This document shows, one piece after another, positions 35,900 to 45,127 of a DNA stretch of 64,000 bases (position 1 is its first letter; each line of letters begins with the position of its first letter). This DNA comes from DASWJZ01 sp963792885. Its GTDB lineage: Bacteria; Pseudomonadota; Alphaproteobacteria; Rhizobiales; Afifellaceae. Both the position numbers and the translations under genes were made by a program. The notes under the pieces were generated by a model. That model was given only the letters and a program-made list of their open reading frames with translations. It was not told where the DNA came from and did no database searches. The stretch covers positions 310,001 through 374,000 of the forward strand of contig CAWBXX010000002.1 in assembly GCA_963792885.1 (NCBI GenBank), written 5' to 3'.

Positions 35900-35915
35900 T
35901 TAAACGCACCTTAAC
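35900..35915 (+). promoter_or_regulatory. CtrA box upstream of ftsK
   Basis: TTAAACGCACCTTAAC is an exact TTAA-N7-TTAAC match, the full-length recognition motif of the cell-cycle regulator CtrA. It lies 50-65 bases before the ftsK start and after the amtB terminator, in promoter position. Confidence 0.65.
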
Positions 35916-35964
35916 CACGCCTCCCTAGGGTCGCCAAAGCCCTCCAGCAGCGCGGCGACCGAGC

Positions 35965-38469
35965 ATGACGTACGCCATCTTGCGTCACGGCCACCCGGCC
36001 GAAAGCCAACTCCAGGACTTCCTCAAGCGGCATGCCTGGCGCCTTGGCGGCCTAGCCATGATCGGCCTCGCCGCGCTTCTCCTGATCAGCCTCGTCACCT
36101 GGCACGTCGACGATCCGAGCTTCAGCTATCCAGTCGAGGGGCCGGTGAGGAATCTCCTCGGCCATCCCGGCGCCGCCTTCGCCGATCTCGCAATGCAGTT
36201 CCTCGGTTTCGCGGTGATCGGCATCGTCTTCCCGCTCTTCTTCTGGGGCTGGAGCCTCTTCCGCCTGCGGCGCCCGCGCCGGCCGATTCACCAGGCCGTC
36301 CTCTGGTTCTGCGGCCTCCTCGCCCTGTCGGCCACCTTCTCCTGCCTCCCGGCAATGGCTCGGTGGCCGCTCCCGACGGGCCTTGGCGGCGCGGTCGGCG
36401 ACCTGGTCCTCGACGTCGCCGAATGGTTCGGCGGCGGCACGCTCTCCTCCGGACTCTACGCGGCGCTCTGCGTTATTCTCGGAGGCCTCGCGCTCGGGCT
36501 GATTTCGATGTCGTGCCTGAGGCGTCCCGTCGCCGTCTCGCAGCCGCGGCGGCGGCGAAAAGTCGTCGAGGAGGAGGAGGACGAAAGCGAAGACGAAGAA
36601 GAGGAAGGCAGCTCGACCACGAAGCTCCGCCTCGTGGCCGGGATTGCCGGCCACCTCGCACTCTCTGCGCAGGCCGCGCTGGGACGCGGTATTCGGCGCT
36701 ACCTCGCCGGCCGCGCCAATCGCCTCGGCCGCGTGCGCTCGGCGCTCAAGCCGGGGGACCGCCGCGAGCCGCTCTTCATCTCCGACGGAGACATCGACTT
36801 CGACGTCGATTCGGAATTCGACGAAGCCTTCGCCGAGGCAATCGAGGCGGATACTGCGCCGGGTCGCGGGGCGCGCGCGGTCGTCCAGGCTTCAGCCCCG
36901 CGTCCAAAGCAAAGCGCCCGCGCCAAAAAGGAAGCGCAGCCCTCCCTCCTCGCTTCCGACGAGTTCGAGCTGCCGCCGCTCCATCTTCTCGCCGAGCCGC
37001 AGAAGCAGCGCCGGCGCGAGACCATCGTCGATCAGGCTGTGCTTGAGCAGAATGCGCGCCTTTTGGAAGGCGTGCTGGAGGATTTCGGCGTCAAGGGCGA
37101 GATCATCAACGTGCGCCCTGGCCCGGTCGTTACGCTCTACGAGCTTGAGCCGGCGCCCGGGATCAAGTCCTCGCGGGTCATCGGGCTTGCCGACGACATC
37201 GCCCGCTCCATGAGCGCGATCTCCGCGCGCGTCGCCGTCATCCCGGGGAAAAACGCCATCGGCATCGAGCTCCCGAACGCGCACCGCGAGACCGTCTATC
37301 TGCGCGAGCTCCTCGCTTCCACGGACTTCGACGGCTCCAAGGCGAAGCTTGCGCTCTCGCTCGGCAAGACCATCAACGGCGAGCCGGTCATCGCCGATCT
37401 CGCCAAGATGCCGCATCTTCTTGTCGCCGGCACGACGGGCTCGGGCAAGTCCGTCTCCATCAACACGATGATCCTGTCTCTGGTCTATCGCCTGCGGCCC
37501 GACCAATGCCGGCTCATCATGATCGATCCGAAGATGCTGGAGCTCTCCGTCTATGACGGCATCCCGCATCTCCTTTCGCCGGTCGTCACCGATCCGCGCA
37601 AGGCGGTCGTCGCGCTCAAATGGACGGTCCGCGAGATGGAGGACCGCTACAAGAAGATGTCGAAGCTCGGCGTCAGGAACATCGAAGGCTTCAATCAGCG
37701 GATCGCCGTCGCCGCCAAGAAGAAGGAAGTGCTGACGCGCACCGTCCAGACCGGCTTCGACCAAGACACCGGCGAACCGGTCTTCGAGACGGAGGAGCTG
37801 AAGCTTGAGCCGATGCCCTTCATCGTCCTCATCATCGACGAGATGGCGGATCTGATGATGGTCGCCGGCAAGGATATCGAAGGCGCCGTCCAGCGCCTGG
37901 CGCAGATGGCGCGCGCCGCCGGCATCCACGTCATCATGGCGACGCAGCGCCCTTCGGTCGACGTCATCACCGGCACGATCAAGGCGAACTTCCCGACCCG
38001 CGTCTCCTTCCAGGTGACCTCCAAGATCGACAGCCGCACGATCCTCGGCGAGCAGGGCGCCGAGCAGCTCCTCGGCCAGGGCGACATGCTCTACATGGCC
38101 GGCGGCGGTCGCATCACGCGCGTCCACGGCCCCTTCGTCTCCGACGAGGAGGTGGAGGACATCGTCGCACACCTGAAGAGCCAGGGCACACCCGACTACC
38201 TCGACGCAATCACCGACGAAGAAGAGGAAGAAGGCGGCGGCTTCGACGCCCTGGCCGGCGGCCTGGAGGAATCGAATGATCTCTACGATCAGGCCGTCGC
38301 CGTGGTTCTGCGCGACCGCAAGGCGTCGACCAGCTATATTCAGCGTCGGCTCTCGATCGGTTATAACCGCGCCGCCTCGCTGATCGAGCGGATGGAGCAG
38401 GAGGGCGTGGTCGGCACCGCAAATCACGCCGGAAAGCGCGAGATTCTGGTCGGCGACGGCGTTGGTTAG
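35965..38469 (+). CDS. ftsK: DNA translocase FtsK
   Basis: An 834-residue division-septum DNA pump that clears and unlinks chromosome termini. Four membrane helices lie within residues 28-190, followed by an acidic linker (VEEEEDESEDEEEEG). The motor domain has Walker A GTTGSGKS (about 489-496) and Walker B FIVLIIDEMADLMMV. A C-terminal gamma winged helix (QRRLSIGYNRAASLIERMEQ) binds KOPS DNA. The frame is intact. An exact CtrA box in front suggests cell-cycle timing. Confidence 0.95.
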   Translation: MTYAILRHGHPAESQLQDFLKRHAWRLGGLAMIGLAALLLISLVTWHVDDPSFSYPVEGPVRNLLGHPGAAFADLAMQFLGFAVIGIVFPLFFWGWSLFRLRRPRRPIHQAVLWFCGLLALSATFSCLPAMARWPLPTGLGGAVGDLVLDVAEWFGGGTLSSGLYAALCVILGGLALGLISMSCLRRPVAVSQPRRRRKVVEEEEDESEDEEEEGSSTTKLRLVAGIAGHLALSAQAALGRGIRRYLAGRANRLGRVRSALKPGDRREPLFISDGDIDFDVDSEFDEAFAEAIEADTAPGRGARAVVQASAPRPKQSARAKKEAQPSLLASDEFELPPLHLLAEPQKQRRRETIVDQAVLEQNARLLEGVLEDFGVKGEIINVRPGPVVTLYELEPAPGIKSSRVIGLADDIARSMSAISARVAVIPGKNAIGIELPNAHRETVYLRELLASTDFDGSKAKLALSLGKTINGEPVIADLAKMPHLLVAGTTGSGKSVSINTMILSLVYRLRPDQCRLIMIDPKMLELSVYDGIPHLLSPVVTDPRKAVVALKWTVREMEDRYKKMSKLGVRNIEGFNQRIAVAAKKKEVLTRTVQTGFDQDTGEPVFETEELKLEPMPFIVLIIDEMADLMMVAGKDIEGAVQRLAQMARAAGIHVIMATQRPSVDVITGTIKANFPTRVSFQVTSKIDSRTILGEQGAEQLLGQGDMLYMAGGGRITRVHGPFVSDEEVEDIVAHLKSQGTPDYLDAITDEEEEEGGGFDALAGGLEESNDLYDQAVAVVLRDRKASTSYIQRRLSIGYNRAASLIERMEQEGVVGTANHAGKREILVGDGVG

Positions 38470-38550
38470 GGCACCTCCTGAGGCATCCGAGCGCCCTTGT
38501 CTCGTCACGAATGACGCCTAAATCTCCCTGAGACCTTCGAGGAGAAGCCG

Positions 38551-39189
38551 ATGGGCCCTGCCCGCCTCAACCGGCGCGCTCTGCTGGGCGCGATCGTCGC
38601 TGCGACGCTGATGCCGCGGACGGCGTCGGCGCTGACGGAGGACGAGCAGGCCGTCCTCGCCGACATTTCCGCGAAGCTCTCTTCAATTGACACGATGGAC
38701 GGAGAGTTCGTCCAGTTCAATCCGAACGGCGACCAGCTGCAGGGCAAGTTCTACATCTCGCGCCCCGGTCGGGTGCGCTTCCAGTATGATCCACCGACGA
38801 CGGTCAGCGTCATCGCCGACGGCAAGTCAGTGCTCGTGTTCGACAAGAAGCTCCAGACCTACGACATCTGGCCGCTGTCGCAGACGCCGCTCCGCCTGCT
38901 CCTCGACAAGTCGCTCGATCTTGCCAATTCCGACCGGGTGACGCGCGTCGGCGTGGCGCCCGATCTGGTCGAGGTCGAGTTGCACGACGAGACGCGCTTC
39001 AGCGCCGGCACCCTCAATCTCATTTTCGACCGCACGTCCTACGAGCTCCGGCAATGGACGGTGACCGATCAGCAGGGGCTGCAGACGATGGTCGCCCTTT
39101 ACAATGTCGAGACCGGAAAGCCGCTCGACTCCGACCTTTTCAAGATCGACTACCAGGCCGCCACCAACGCGGCGCGCGAGCATCAATAG
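38551..39189 (+). CDS. lolA: LolA-family outer-membrane lipoprotein carrier protein
   Basis: A 212-residue periplasmic protein with a signal peptide that contains a twin arginine (NRRALLGAIV). The core has MDGEFVQFNPNGDQLQGKFYI, RPGRVRFQYDPP and the C-terminal VALYNVETGKPLDSDLFKI. LolA shuttles lipoproteins from LolCDE to the outer membrane. It follows ftsK by 81 bases, an order seen in many alphaproteobacteria. The length is normal. Confidence 0.9.
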   Translation: MGPARLNRRALLGAIVAATLMPRTASALTEDEQAVLADISAKLSSIDTMDGEFVQFNPNGDQLQGKFYISRPGRVRFQYDPPTTVSVIADGKSVLVFDKKLQTYDIWPLSQTPLRLLLDKSLDLANSDRVTRVGVAPDLVEVELHDETRFSAGTLNLIFDRTSYELRQWTVTDQQGLQTMVALYNVETGKPLDSDLFKIDYQAATNAAREHQ

Positions 39190-39304
39190 CGAGCCTTGAA
39201 AACCGGAAACCCGCTTCCCACGTTATGGCGAAGCGGAGTGGCGCCCTGTGAAACACGCCCCCCGTAGAGCAGGGCACCGGCACCGTTTACGGTGAAACCC
39301 GCGG

Positions 39305-39337
39305 GCGCCCGGCCTGGAGACAGGTCGGGCGCTTTTT
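39305..39337 (+). terminator. Intrinsic terminator between lolA and xth
   Basis: GCGCCCG and CGGGCGC pair, with an inner CCTG/CAGG stem and a GAGA loop, followed by TTTTTC. It is 116 bases after the lolA stop. The preceding GC-rich stretch (39235-39304) can also form short stems and might belong to a small RNA. Confidence 0.85.
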
Positions 39338-39411
39338 CATGTGGAATTTCAAAGCCGAAAGCTGGACTAAGAGCGTTCCCGCCGCCAAGCCCGGCTCCAC
39401 ATTCCGCCGTC

Positions 39412-40209
39412 ATGCCGCTTTCCGTCGCCACCTGGAACATCAACTCGGTCCGGCTTCGCATCGACCTGGTGCGGCGCTTCCTGGCCGAGCATCGCCCTGA
39501 CGTGCTCTGCCTGCAGGAAACCAAGTGCCTGGACGCCAACTTCCCTCTTAAGGCGTTCCGCGAGGCCGGCTACCGGCACATCGCGGTGCACGGGCAGAAG
39601 GGTTATCACGGCGTCGCCATCGTCTCGCGGAGGCCGCTCCGCGCCGTCGACCGCAGACGCTTCTGCGGGAAGGACGACGCGCGGCACATCGCCGCTACGG
39701 TCGATTATCGCGGCCGCCCGGTCACGATCCACAATCTCTATGTCCCGGCAGGTGGCGACGAGCCCGATCCGGAGATCAATCCGAAATTCGCGCACAAGCT
39801 CTCCTTCGTCGAAGAGCTTCACGGGTGCATGGGTGCGCTCTCGGCGCCGGGCTCAATTCTGGTCGGCGATCTGAACATCGCGCCGCTTGAGACCGACGTC
39901 TGGTCGCACAAGCAGCTCCTGCGCGTGGTGAGCCACACGCCGGTCGAGACGGAAGGGCTCGAGCGGGCGCGCGCCGCAGGCGGCTTCGTCGACCTGATGC
40001 GGCACTTCGTGCCGCCGGAGGAGAAGCTCTACACGTGGTGGAGCTACCGCTCGCCCGATTGGACGGTGAACGACCGCGGCCGCCGCCTCGACCATATCTG
40101 GGTCACGCCGGACCTCGTCGCCGACGCCAAAGGGCTAAGCGTGCTGAAGGATGCGCGCTCCTGGGCGCGGCCCTCCGACCACGTGCCGGTGATCGCAGCC
40201 TTTCGCTGA
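39412..40209 (+). CDS. xthA: Exodeoxyribonuclease III (AP endonuclease)
   Basis: A 265-residue member of the ExoIII family for base-excision repair. Catalytic motifs are visible in order: ATWNINSVR, CLQETKC, YVPAGG, VGDLNIAP, RRLDHIWVT and the terminal SDHVPV. I chose the ATG at 39412 because a 40-residue upstream extension overlaps the terminator and has no similarity. It is convergent with the cyclic-nucleotide-domain gene. Confidence 0.93.
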   Translation: MPLSVATWNINSVRLRIDLVRRFLAEHRPDVLCLQETKCLDANFPLKAFREAGYRHIAVHGQKGYHGVAIVSRRPLRAVDRRRFCGKDDARHIAATVDYRGRPVTIHNLYVPAGGDEPDPEINPKFAHKLSFVEELHGCMGALSAPGSILVGDLNIAPLETDVWSHKQLLRVVSHTPVETEGLERARAAGGFVDLMRHFVPPEEKLYTWWSYRSPDWTVNDRGRRLDHIWVTPDLVADAKGLSVLKDARSWARPSDHVPVIAAFR

Positions 40210-40217
40210 AGGAAAGT

Positions 40218-40694
40218 CTAGAGCTGCCCGCGCAGACGCTCGCCGACGGTGTTGAAGCCGACCGCCATATGGATCAGATGCCGCGTCAGGCGCGTCCGTA
40301 GCACGAGCGCCATCGACGGATTCTCCTGCAAGAGCTTGCGGAACATCAGCTTGCGGATCTGGAGCACGCGCGTGCGGGCCTCGACCCGCACCAATTCCGT
40401 CGCCCGCGCATCGAGGATGAGCGCCTTCTCGCCGAGGATAACGCGCGGTCCGATCTCGCGGCGCACCACCTTGTCGGTGCCCGGCACCTTGTGCTCGCCC
40501 CCGAGCCTTCCGGAGAGGATGACATAGGCGGAGTGCAGGAGCTGACCCTCGTCGAAGAGAAGCAGCTTCTCCGGCAGCGAGCGGCTTTCCGCCGAGACGG
40601 CGATGAGCTTCAGCTGATCCTCGGAGAGCCCGGCGAAGAGCGGAACCTCGCTGAGCGCGTCGACATCCGCATCGAGAGCCCTGGACGACGACAT
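40218..40694 (-). CDS. Stand-alone cyclic nucleotide-binding domain protein
   Basis: A 158-residue protein made of one Crp-type sensor domain (LSEVPLFAGLSEDQLKLIA, VILSGRLGG, REIGPRVILGEKALI) with no DNA-binding domain. The usual phosphate-binding cassette is only partly recognisable. It starts three bases after the stop of the OmpR-type regulator upstream, so the two are co-transcribed. It may modulate that regulator; its function is unknown. Confidence 0.82.
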   Translation of the reverse strand: MSSSRALDADVDALSEVPLFAGLSEDQLKLIAVSAESRSLPEKLLLFDEGQLLHSAYVILSGRLGGEHKVPGTDKVVRREIGPRVILGEKALILDARATELVRVEARTRVLQIRKLMFRKLLQENPSMALVLRTRLTRHLIHMAVGFNTVGERLRGQL

Positions 40695-40697
40695 CTC

Positions 40698-41381
40698 TCA
40701 CCGCGCCAGCTTGTAGCCGCCCGATTCGGTGACCAGCAGCTCGGCGTGCGACGGATCGCGCTCGATCTTCTGCCTGAGGCGGTAGATGTGGGTTTCGAGC
40801 GTGTGCGTGGTCACGCCGGAATTGTAGCCCCAAACCTCCGAAAGGAGAACGTCGCGCGTCACGATCCGGTCGCCCGCCCGGTAGAGGTATTTCAGGATCG
40901 CCGTCTCCTTCTCAGTCAGCCGGATCTTGCCGCCGGTCGGGTCGAGGAGCATCTTCGCCGCGGGCCGAAACGTATAGCGCCCGATGGAGAAGGTCGCGTC
41001 CTCGCTCTGCTCATGCTGCCTAAGATGCGCGCGGATTCGCGCCAAAAGCACGGCGAAGCGGAACGGCTTGACGACATAGTCGTTGGCGCCGGCTTCAAGC
41101 CCCAGGATCGCGTCGGAATCCGTGTCATGCCCGGTGAGCATGATGATCGGCGCGCGTACCCCGCTTTTCCGCAGAAGCTTCACGGCCTCGCGCCCGTCCA
41201 TGTCCGGCAGGCCGACATCCATGATGACCAGGTCGACATGGCTCTCCCGTGCCGCCTGCAGCCCCGCTGTTGCGGTCTTGGCATGCGTCAGGTCGAACTC
41301 GTCATAGAGGGAGAGCTGGTCGATCAGCGCTTCGCTCAGATCGGCGTCGTCGTCGACGATGAGGATCTTGCGGGATGTCAT
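40698..41381 (-). CDS. OmpR/PhoB-family response regulator
   Basis: A 227-residue regulator. The receiver domain (acidic DDD at 10-12, phosphoacceptor D55 in VIMDVGLPD, lysine in VVKPF) precedes a winged-helix output domain with VTTHTLETHIYRLRQKIE. No histidine kinase is adjacent. The neighbour is a cyclic-nucleotide-domain protein. It resembles conserved orphan regulators of alphaproteobacteria such as CenR, but I cannot assign it. The start MTSRKILIVDDD was chosen over an upstream ATG at 41411. Confidence 0.88.
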   Translation of the reverse strand: MTSRKILIVDDDADLSEALIDQLSLYDEFDLTHAKTATAGLQAARESHVDLVIMDVGLPDMDGREAVKLLRKSGVRAPIIMLTGHDTDSDAILGLEAGANDYVVKPFRFAVLLARIRAHLRQHEQSEDATFSIGRYTFRPAAKMLLDPTGGKIRLTEKETAILKYLYRAGDRIVTRDVLLSEVWGYNSGVTTHTLETHIYRLRQKIERDPSHAELLVTESGGYKLAR

Positions 41382-41466
41382 GAATGGCCTCAGCGGTCTC
41401 TTCGGAAGCAATTTAGGCTAGAGCGCTGCCGGGTGCCACCGCAGCGGTGCAAGGCGAGGAAAGCTC

Positions 41467-42082
41467 ATGTGCGGCCGTAAGAAGAAACGCCGAACCGGCT
41501 TGGCAAGCGATTTGCGGGTCATCACGGTTTTTTCATCACCGCGTGAACGACATCGCGGTCTCCTCCGCTGCGGCCCGCTGTCAGCTTCCATGCGCGCTCG
41601 GACGCAGCGGCGTGACGCACCTGAAACGCGAGGGCGACGGCGCCACGCCTGCCGGGCGCATGCGGCTCTTGTCGCTCGATCCTGCGGCCTGATCGCGGAC
41701 CGCCGCCGGTCTCCGCGCTTCCTTCTCGCGTGATGCGGCCAGAACGACGGCTGGTGCGAGGACACGACCAGCGGACGCTACAATCGTCCGATCCGCCTGC
41801 CCGCGACCGCCGGCCACGAGACCATGTGGCGCGCCGACCATCTCTACGACATGGTCGGCGATTCTCGATTGGAACCTTTCGCCACGAATCCGCGGACGCG
41901 GCAGCGCGATCTTCCTGCATCTGGCGCGTCCGGGATACGGACCGACAGCCGGCTGCATCGCGTTGAGCCGCCGCGATCTCCGCCTGCTCCTCGCCGCCGC
42001 CGGGCCGCGGCCGGTCTTCGTGGTCGGTGACAAGCCGCGCCGGCACGGGGCGCGCAAGATTAATCGAAGCGCGAACGCATAA
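41467..42082 (+). CDS. L,D-transpeptidase (YkuD) domain protein, frameshifted
   Basis: Segments in different frames together give a YkuD catalytic domain: THLKREGDGATPAGRMRLL, then MWRADHLYDM, then IFLHLARPGYGPTAGCIALS with the catalytic HxxxG...GC motif, ending at 42082. At least three single-base shifts (near 41530, 41700 and 41870) are needed, giving about 200 residues. Such enzymes form 3-3 peptidoglycan cross-links or tether proteins. No signal peptide is evident at the ATG at 41467. Errors are likelier than decay but this is unresolved. Confidence 0.7.
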
Positions 42083-42252
42083 AGTTTTCGGTAACCCTGT
42101 GTTTCACCGAAACGGCCGCGAAGAAACCAGTTTCCGGCTTCGTGAAGCGATTTGAGCGCGCCTGCGAAAACCAACTGCAACAGAGTCTCGTCAGGCTCCG
42201 TCAGATAGAACGACGGCAAATTCAGCGGAAAACCGCTCGATCGGCCAACGCA

Positions 42253-42417
42253 ATGGAGACTGTCATGACGAAGAAATTGCGTCGCTGGCGGTCCTGCCGC
42301 CGATACAGGACGACCCTGCGCGCGCTGAGCAGCCTGACTGCACGTCAGCTGAGCGAGCTTGGCATCCGGCCTGTCGAAATCCAGCATCTCGCGCGCGAGG
42401 CCGCGCGCGGCGGATAG
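42253..42417 (+). CDS. DUF1127 (YjiS-like) small arginine-rich protein
   Basis: A basic protein of about 50 residues with the DUF1127 pattern RRYRTTLRALSSLTARQLSELGI followed by EIQHLAREAARGG. Members of this family are small RNA-interacting or phosphate-response proteins common in Rhizobiales. The start is the ATG at 42253 or 42265. An upstream extension of the frame has no similarity. Confidence 0.65.
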   Translation: METVMTKKLRRWRSCRRYRTTLRALSSLTARQLSELGIRPVEIQHLAREAARGG

Positions 42418-42479
42418 TGCCGTGAGACTCGGATCGCTTGTAGATGCGGTGGCGGCCCTCCGGCCGCCATGCTCGAAGC

Positions 42480-44148
42480 CTAGCGCTCCCGCCGCGCCAC
42501 CGAGCGCCAGCGCTGAACGAGCTCCTCGACGAAGTCGCCTTCGTCAGGCTCGGAGAACGCAGCCTGCAGGGTCGGAAGCTGGTTGTGCGGCAGCCGCTCC
42601 TGCGGCAGGTCGGCGAACCTCACCCGCATCGGCATCGACACCGCCTCACCGAAGGCGATCGCCTCGCGGTTTCCGATGGAGGGAAGCGCTGCGAGCGTTG
42701 AGCTCGCCGCGTCGCTGACCGCCGAGCGGATGATGGCGTGGTCGGCCTCGTTCGCCATGCGCATGGCGAAGATCGAGCTGCACTGCGAAAGGATGGTCGG
42801 GTCGAGCTCGGCCGGACGCTGCGTGACGAGGCCGAGATAGACGCCGTATTTGCGCCCTTCCTTCGCGATCCGCGAGATCGAGCGCCGCGTCGGGCCGAAG
42901 CCCATGCGCTTGTCGGCCGGCACGTAGCGGTGCGCCTCCTCCGCCACGACGAGGAGCGGCAGCCGCCCGCGTCCCCATTCGCCGAGATCGAAGGCGAGAC
43001 GGCAGAGCACCGAGACGACCGCGTCCACCACCTCGGCCGGAAAGCCCGCCATCTCCACGATGGTGATCCGCTTGCCGTGGGCCGGAATGCGGAAGAGCGT
43101 CTTCAGGAGATCTGCCATCGTGTCCTCGATGGTGCGGCTTGAGAACATGAACTGGTAGCGCGTGTCGTGCACGACGGAGAGGACGCGTGAGCTTGAGCCG
43201 CCGCAGCGACGGGCGATCGTCCTTGCCGTCGAGCTTGCCGAGCTGCTCGTCGATCATCGCGAGCACGTCGTGGATGCGATAGGGCACCGGCGAGTCGACC
43301 GTATATCCGCCGTCCTCGATGTCGCGCTTGACCAATGAATGGCTGCGCTCGACGCTTTGCGTATAGCGCGCCTTGGCGATCGGGATGAGATCGGCGAGAA
43401 GGTCGACCTCCTCGGAGACACCAGGGCGCCGGCGATAGATGACGTCGACGAGCTCCTCGAAGTTGAAAAGCCAGAACGGCAGGCTCAGCGTCCGCGGGCT
43501 GATCACCTCCGACTCGTCCTCGAACGCCGCCGCATATTCGTTGTGCGGATCGATCAGCAAGATGCGCGTCGACTCCGTCGCCTCGAGGATACGGTCGAGA
43601 AGCAGCACCACCGCGCTCGACTTGCCGCAGCCGGTGGTGCCGAGCACGGCGAAGTGCTTCTGCAGAAGGTCCTGCACGCGGACCGTCGCCGCGATGGATT
43701 CATCCTGGCTGAGCGTCCCGATGGTGATCGTCTGCGCGCCTCTGTAGTCGTATACGGTCTCCAGTTCCGATGGATGCATCTCATGCGCGACCGCACCGAT
43801 CGGCGGGTAGGTGCGGATACCGCGGTCGAAGCTCGATCCGCCGTCGATACCGGGACGGATCTCGCCCTGCAGCTCGACACTTGCCAGCATGGTGTTCGGA
43901 AGGCTCGGAGACGACTCTGCCGCATAGATGAGCCCGACGATGACGGAGCGGCCCGATTCGATCGCAAGCAGCTTGCCGACGGAAAGCGGATCGCCGGATT
44001 GATAAGTCGGCTTGTCGCAGTCGACCGCGACGACGGCGCGCGAGCCGCTGACCGAGACGACGCGGCCGAGCGGCTCCGAAGACTTCCCCAGCGCCTGCGT
44101 GAAGACATCTTCAGCGCTGCTGCGGACCGCGAATTGACTTGGCTGCAC
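42480..44148 (-). CDS. HerA-like DUF87 ATPase, one frameshift
   Basis: A protein of about 555 residues related to the HerA/FtsK-type DNA translocases. The N-terminal beta-barrel (HAS-barrel-like, residues 20-110) precedes Walker A GTTGCGKSS in KHFAVLGTTGCGKSSAVVLL. Walker B is seen as LPLLVVAEEAHRYVP, and the sensor region as YLGLVTQRPAELDPTILSQC. The first part starts at a GTG at 44148; the frame changes near 43187, between RRLKLTR and VLSVVHDTRYQF. No NurA nuclease gene is adjacent. The function in alphaproteobacteria is unclear. Confidence 0.85.
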
Positions 44149-44338
44149 TCGATGCCCCCCGCGAGACAGGAAGACGCGATCGCCGCGCCGCCGATCGTCG
44201 AAGCAACTCGTTCGCTACGAGCCTGGTTTCTTGCGGTCTCACTATCCCGGCCGTGGCTTAAGGATCGGCTAAGCGGAAACAGCTGATTCGCAGGACAATG
44301 TTTACGAATCGCCTCGAAGAGGATGCGTCTTCCGCCGC

Positions 44339-45004
44339 TCAGCCGCGCTCGCCGAAGATCGCGCTCCCGACGCGGACATGGGTCGCGCCATGGAGAATCG
44401 CGGCTTCGAAATCGCTGCTCATGCCCATGGAGAGCGAGCCGAGACCAAGCGCCTCGACAAGTCGCCGCAGCATCTCAAAATGCGGCACCGGATCGTCCGT
44501 GAGCGGCGGGATGCACATGAGCCCCTCGATCGAAAGCCCGTGCACCTCGCGGCAGCGCGTAACGAAGGCGGCAGCCTCGCCCGGCGCGACGCCCGCTTTC
44601 TGCGGCTCGTTGCCCGTGTTCACCTCGACGAAGAGGGTGGGCGAGCGACCCTGCCGCGCCATCTCCTTGGCAAGCACGCCAGCGAGCCTGTCCCGGTCAA
44701 CGGTGTGGATCGCGTCAAAAAGCGAGACGGCCTCGCGCGCCTTGTTGGTCTGAAGCGGCCCGATCAGATGCAGCCGGAGATCGGGACAGCGCAGCTTGAG
44801 CGCCGGCCACTTTCCCTCCGCCTCCTGCACGCGGTTCTCGCCGAACTCGCGCTGCCCTGCGTCGAGCACCGGCGCGATCGCATCCGCGCCGAAAGTCTTC
44901 GATACGGCGATCAGCGTGACGCCGGCCGGATCGCGCCCGGCGCGCCGGGCGGCATCCGCGATCCGCGCCTTGACCTCCGCAAGTCTCGTTCCGACATCTG
45001 CCAT
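44339..45004 (-). CDS. yggS: YggS-family PLP homeostasis protein
   Basis: A 221-residue pyridoxal-phosphate-binding protein (PLPBP) that controls PLP supply. The PLP lysine is K36 in LIAVSKTFGA. Family motifs are FGENRVQEAEGKW, HLIGPLQTNK and SMGMSSDFEAAI, ending in HVRVGSAIFGER. It is divergent from leuS, as in many alphaproteobacteria. The frame is intact. Confidence 0.94.
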   Translation of the reverse strand: MADVGTRLAEVKARIADAARRAGRDPAGVTLIAVSKTFGADAIAPVLDAGQREFGENRVQEAEGKWPALKLRCPDLRLHLIGPLQTNKAREAVSLFDAIHTVDRDRLAGVLAKEMARQGRSPTLFVEVNTGNEPQKAGVAPGEAAAFVTRCREVHGLSIEGLMCIPPLTDDPVPHFEMLRRLVEALGLGSLSMGMSSDFEAAILHGATHVRVGSAIFGERG

Positions 45005-45127
45005 GGTTTCGCCTCTTCGCCGGCGCGGCTAACACGGGCCGAAGCCCCCGGCAAATCGCTTCGGAATGTTGACCCTTTGAGCAAATTCAGGTGATGGTCT
45101 CGCCCGCTTCCGGAGCCGACCAATCTA

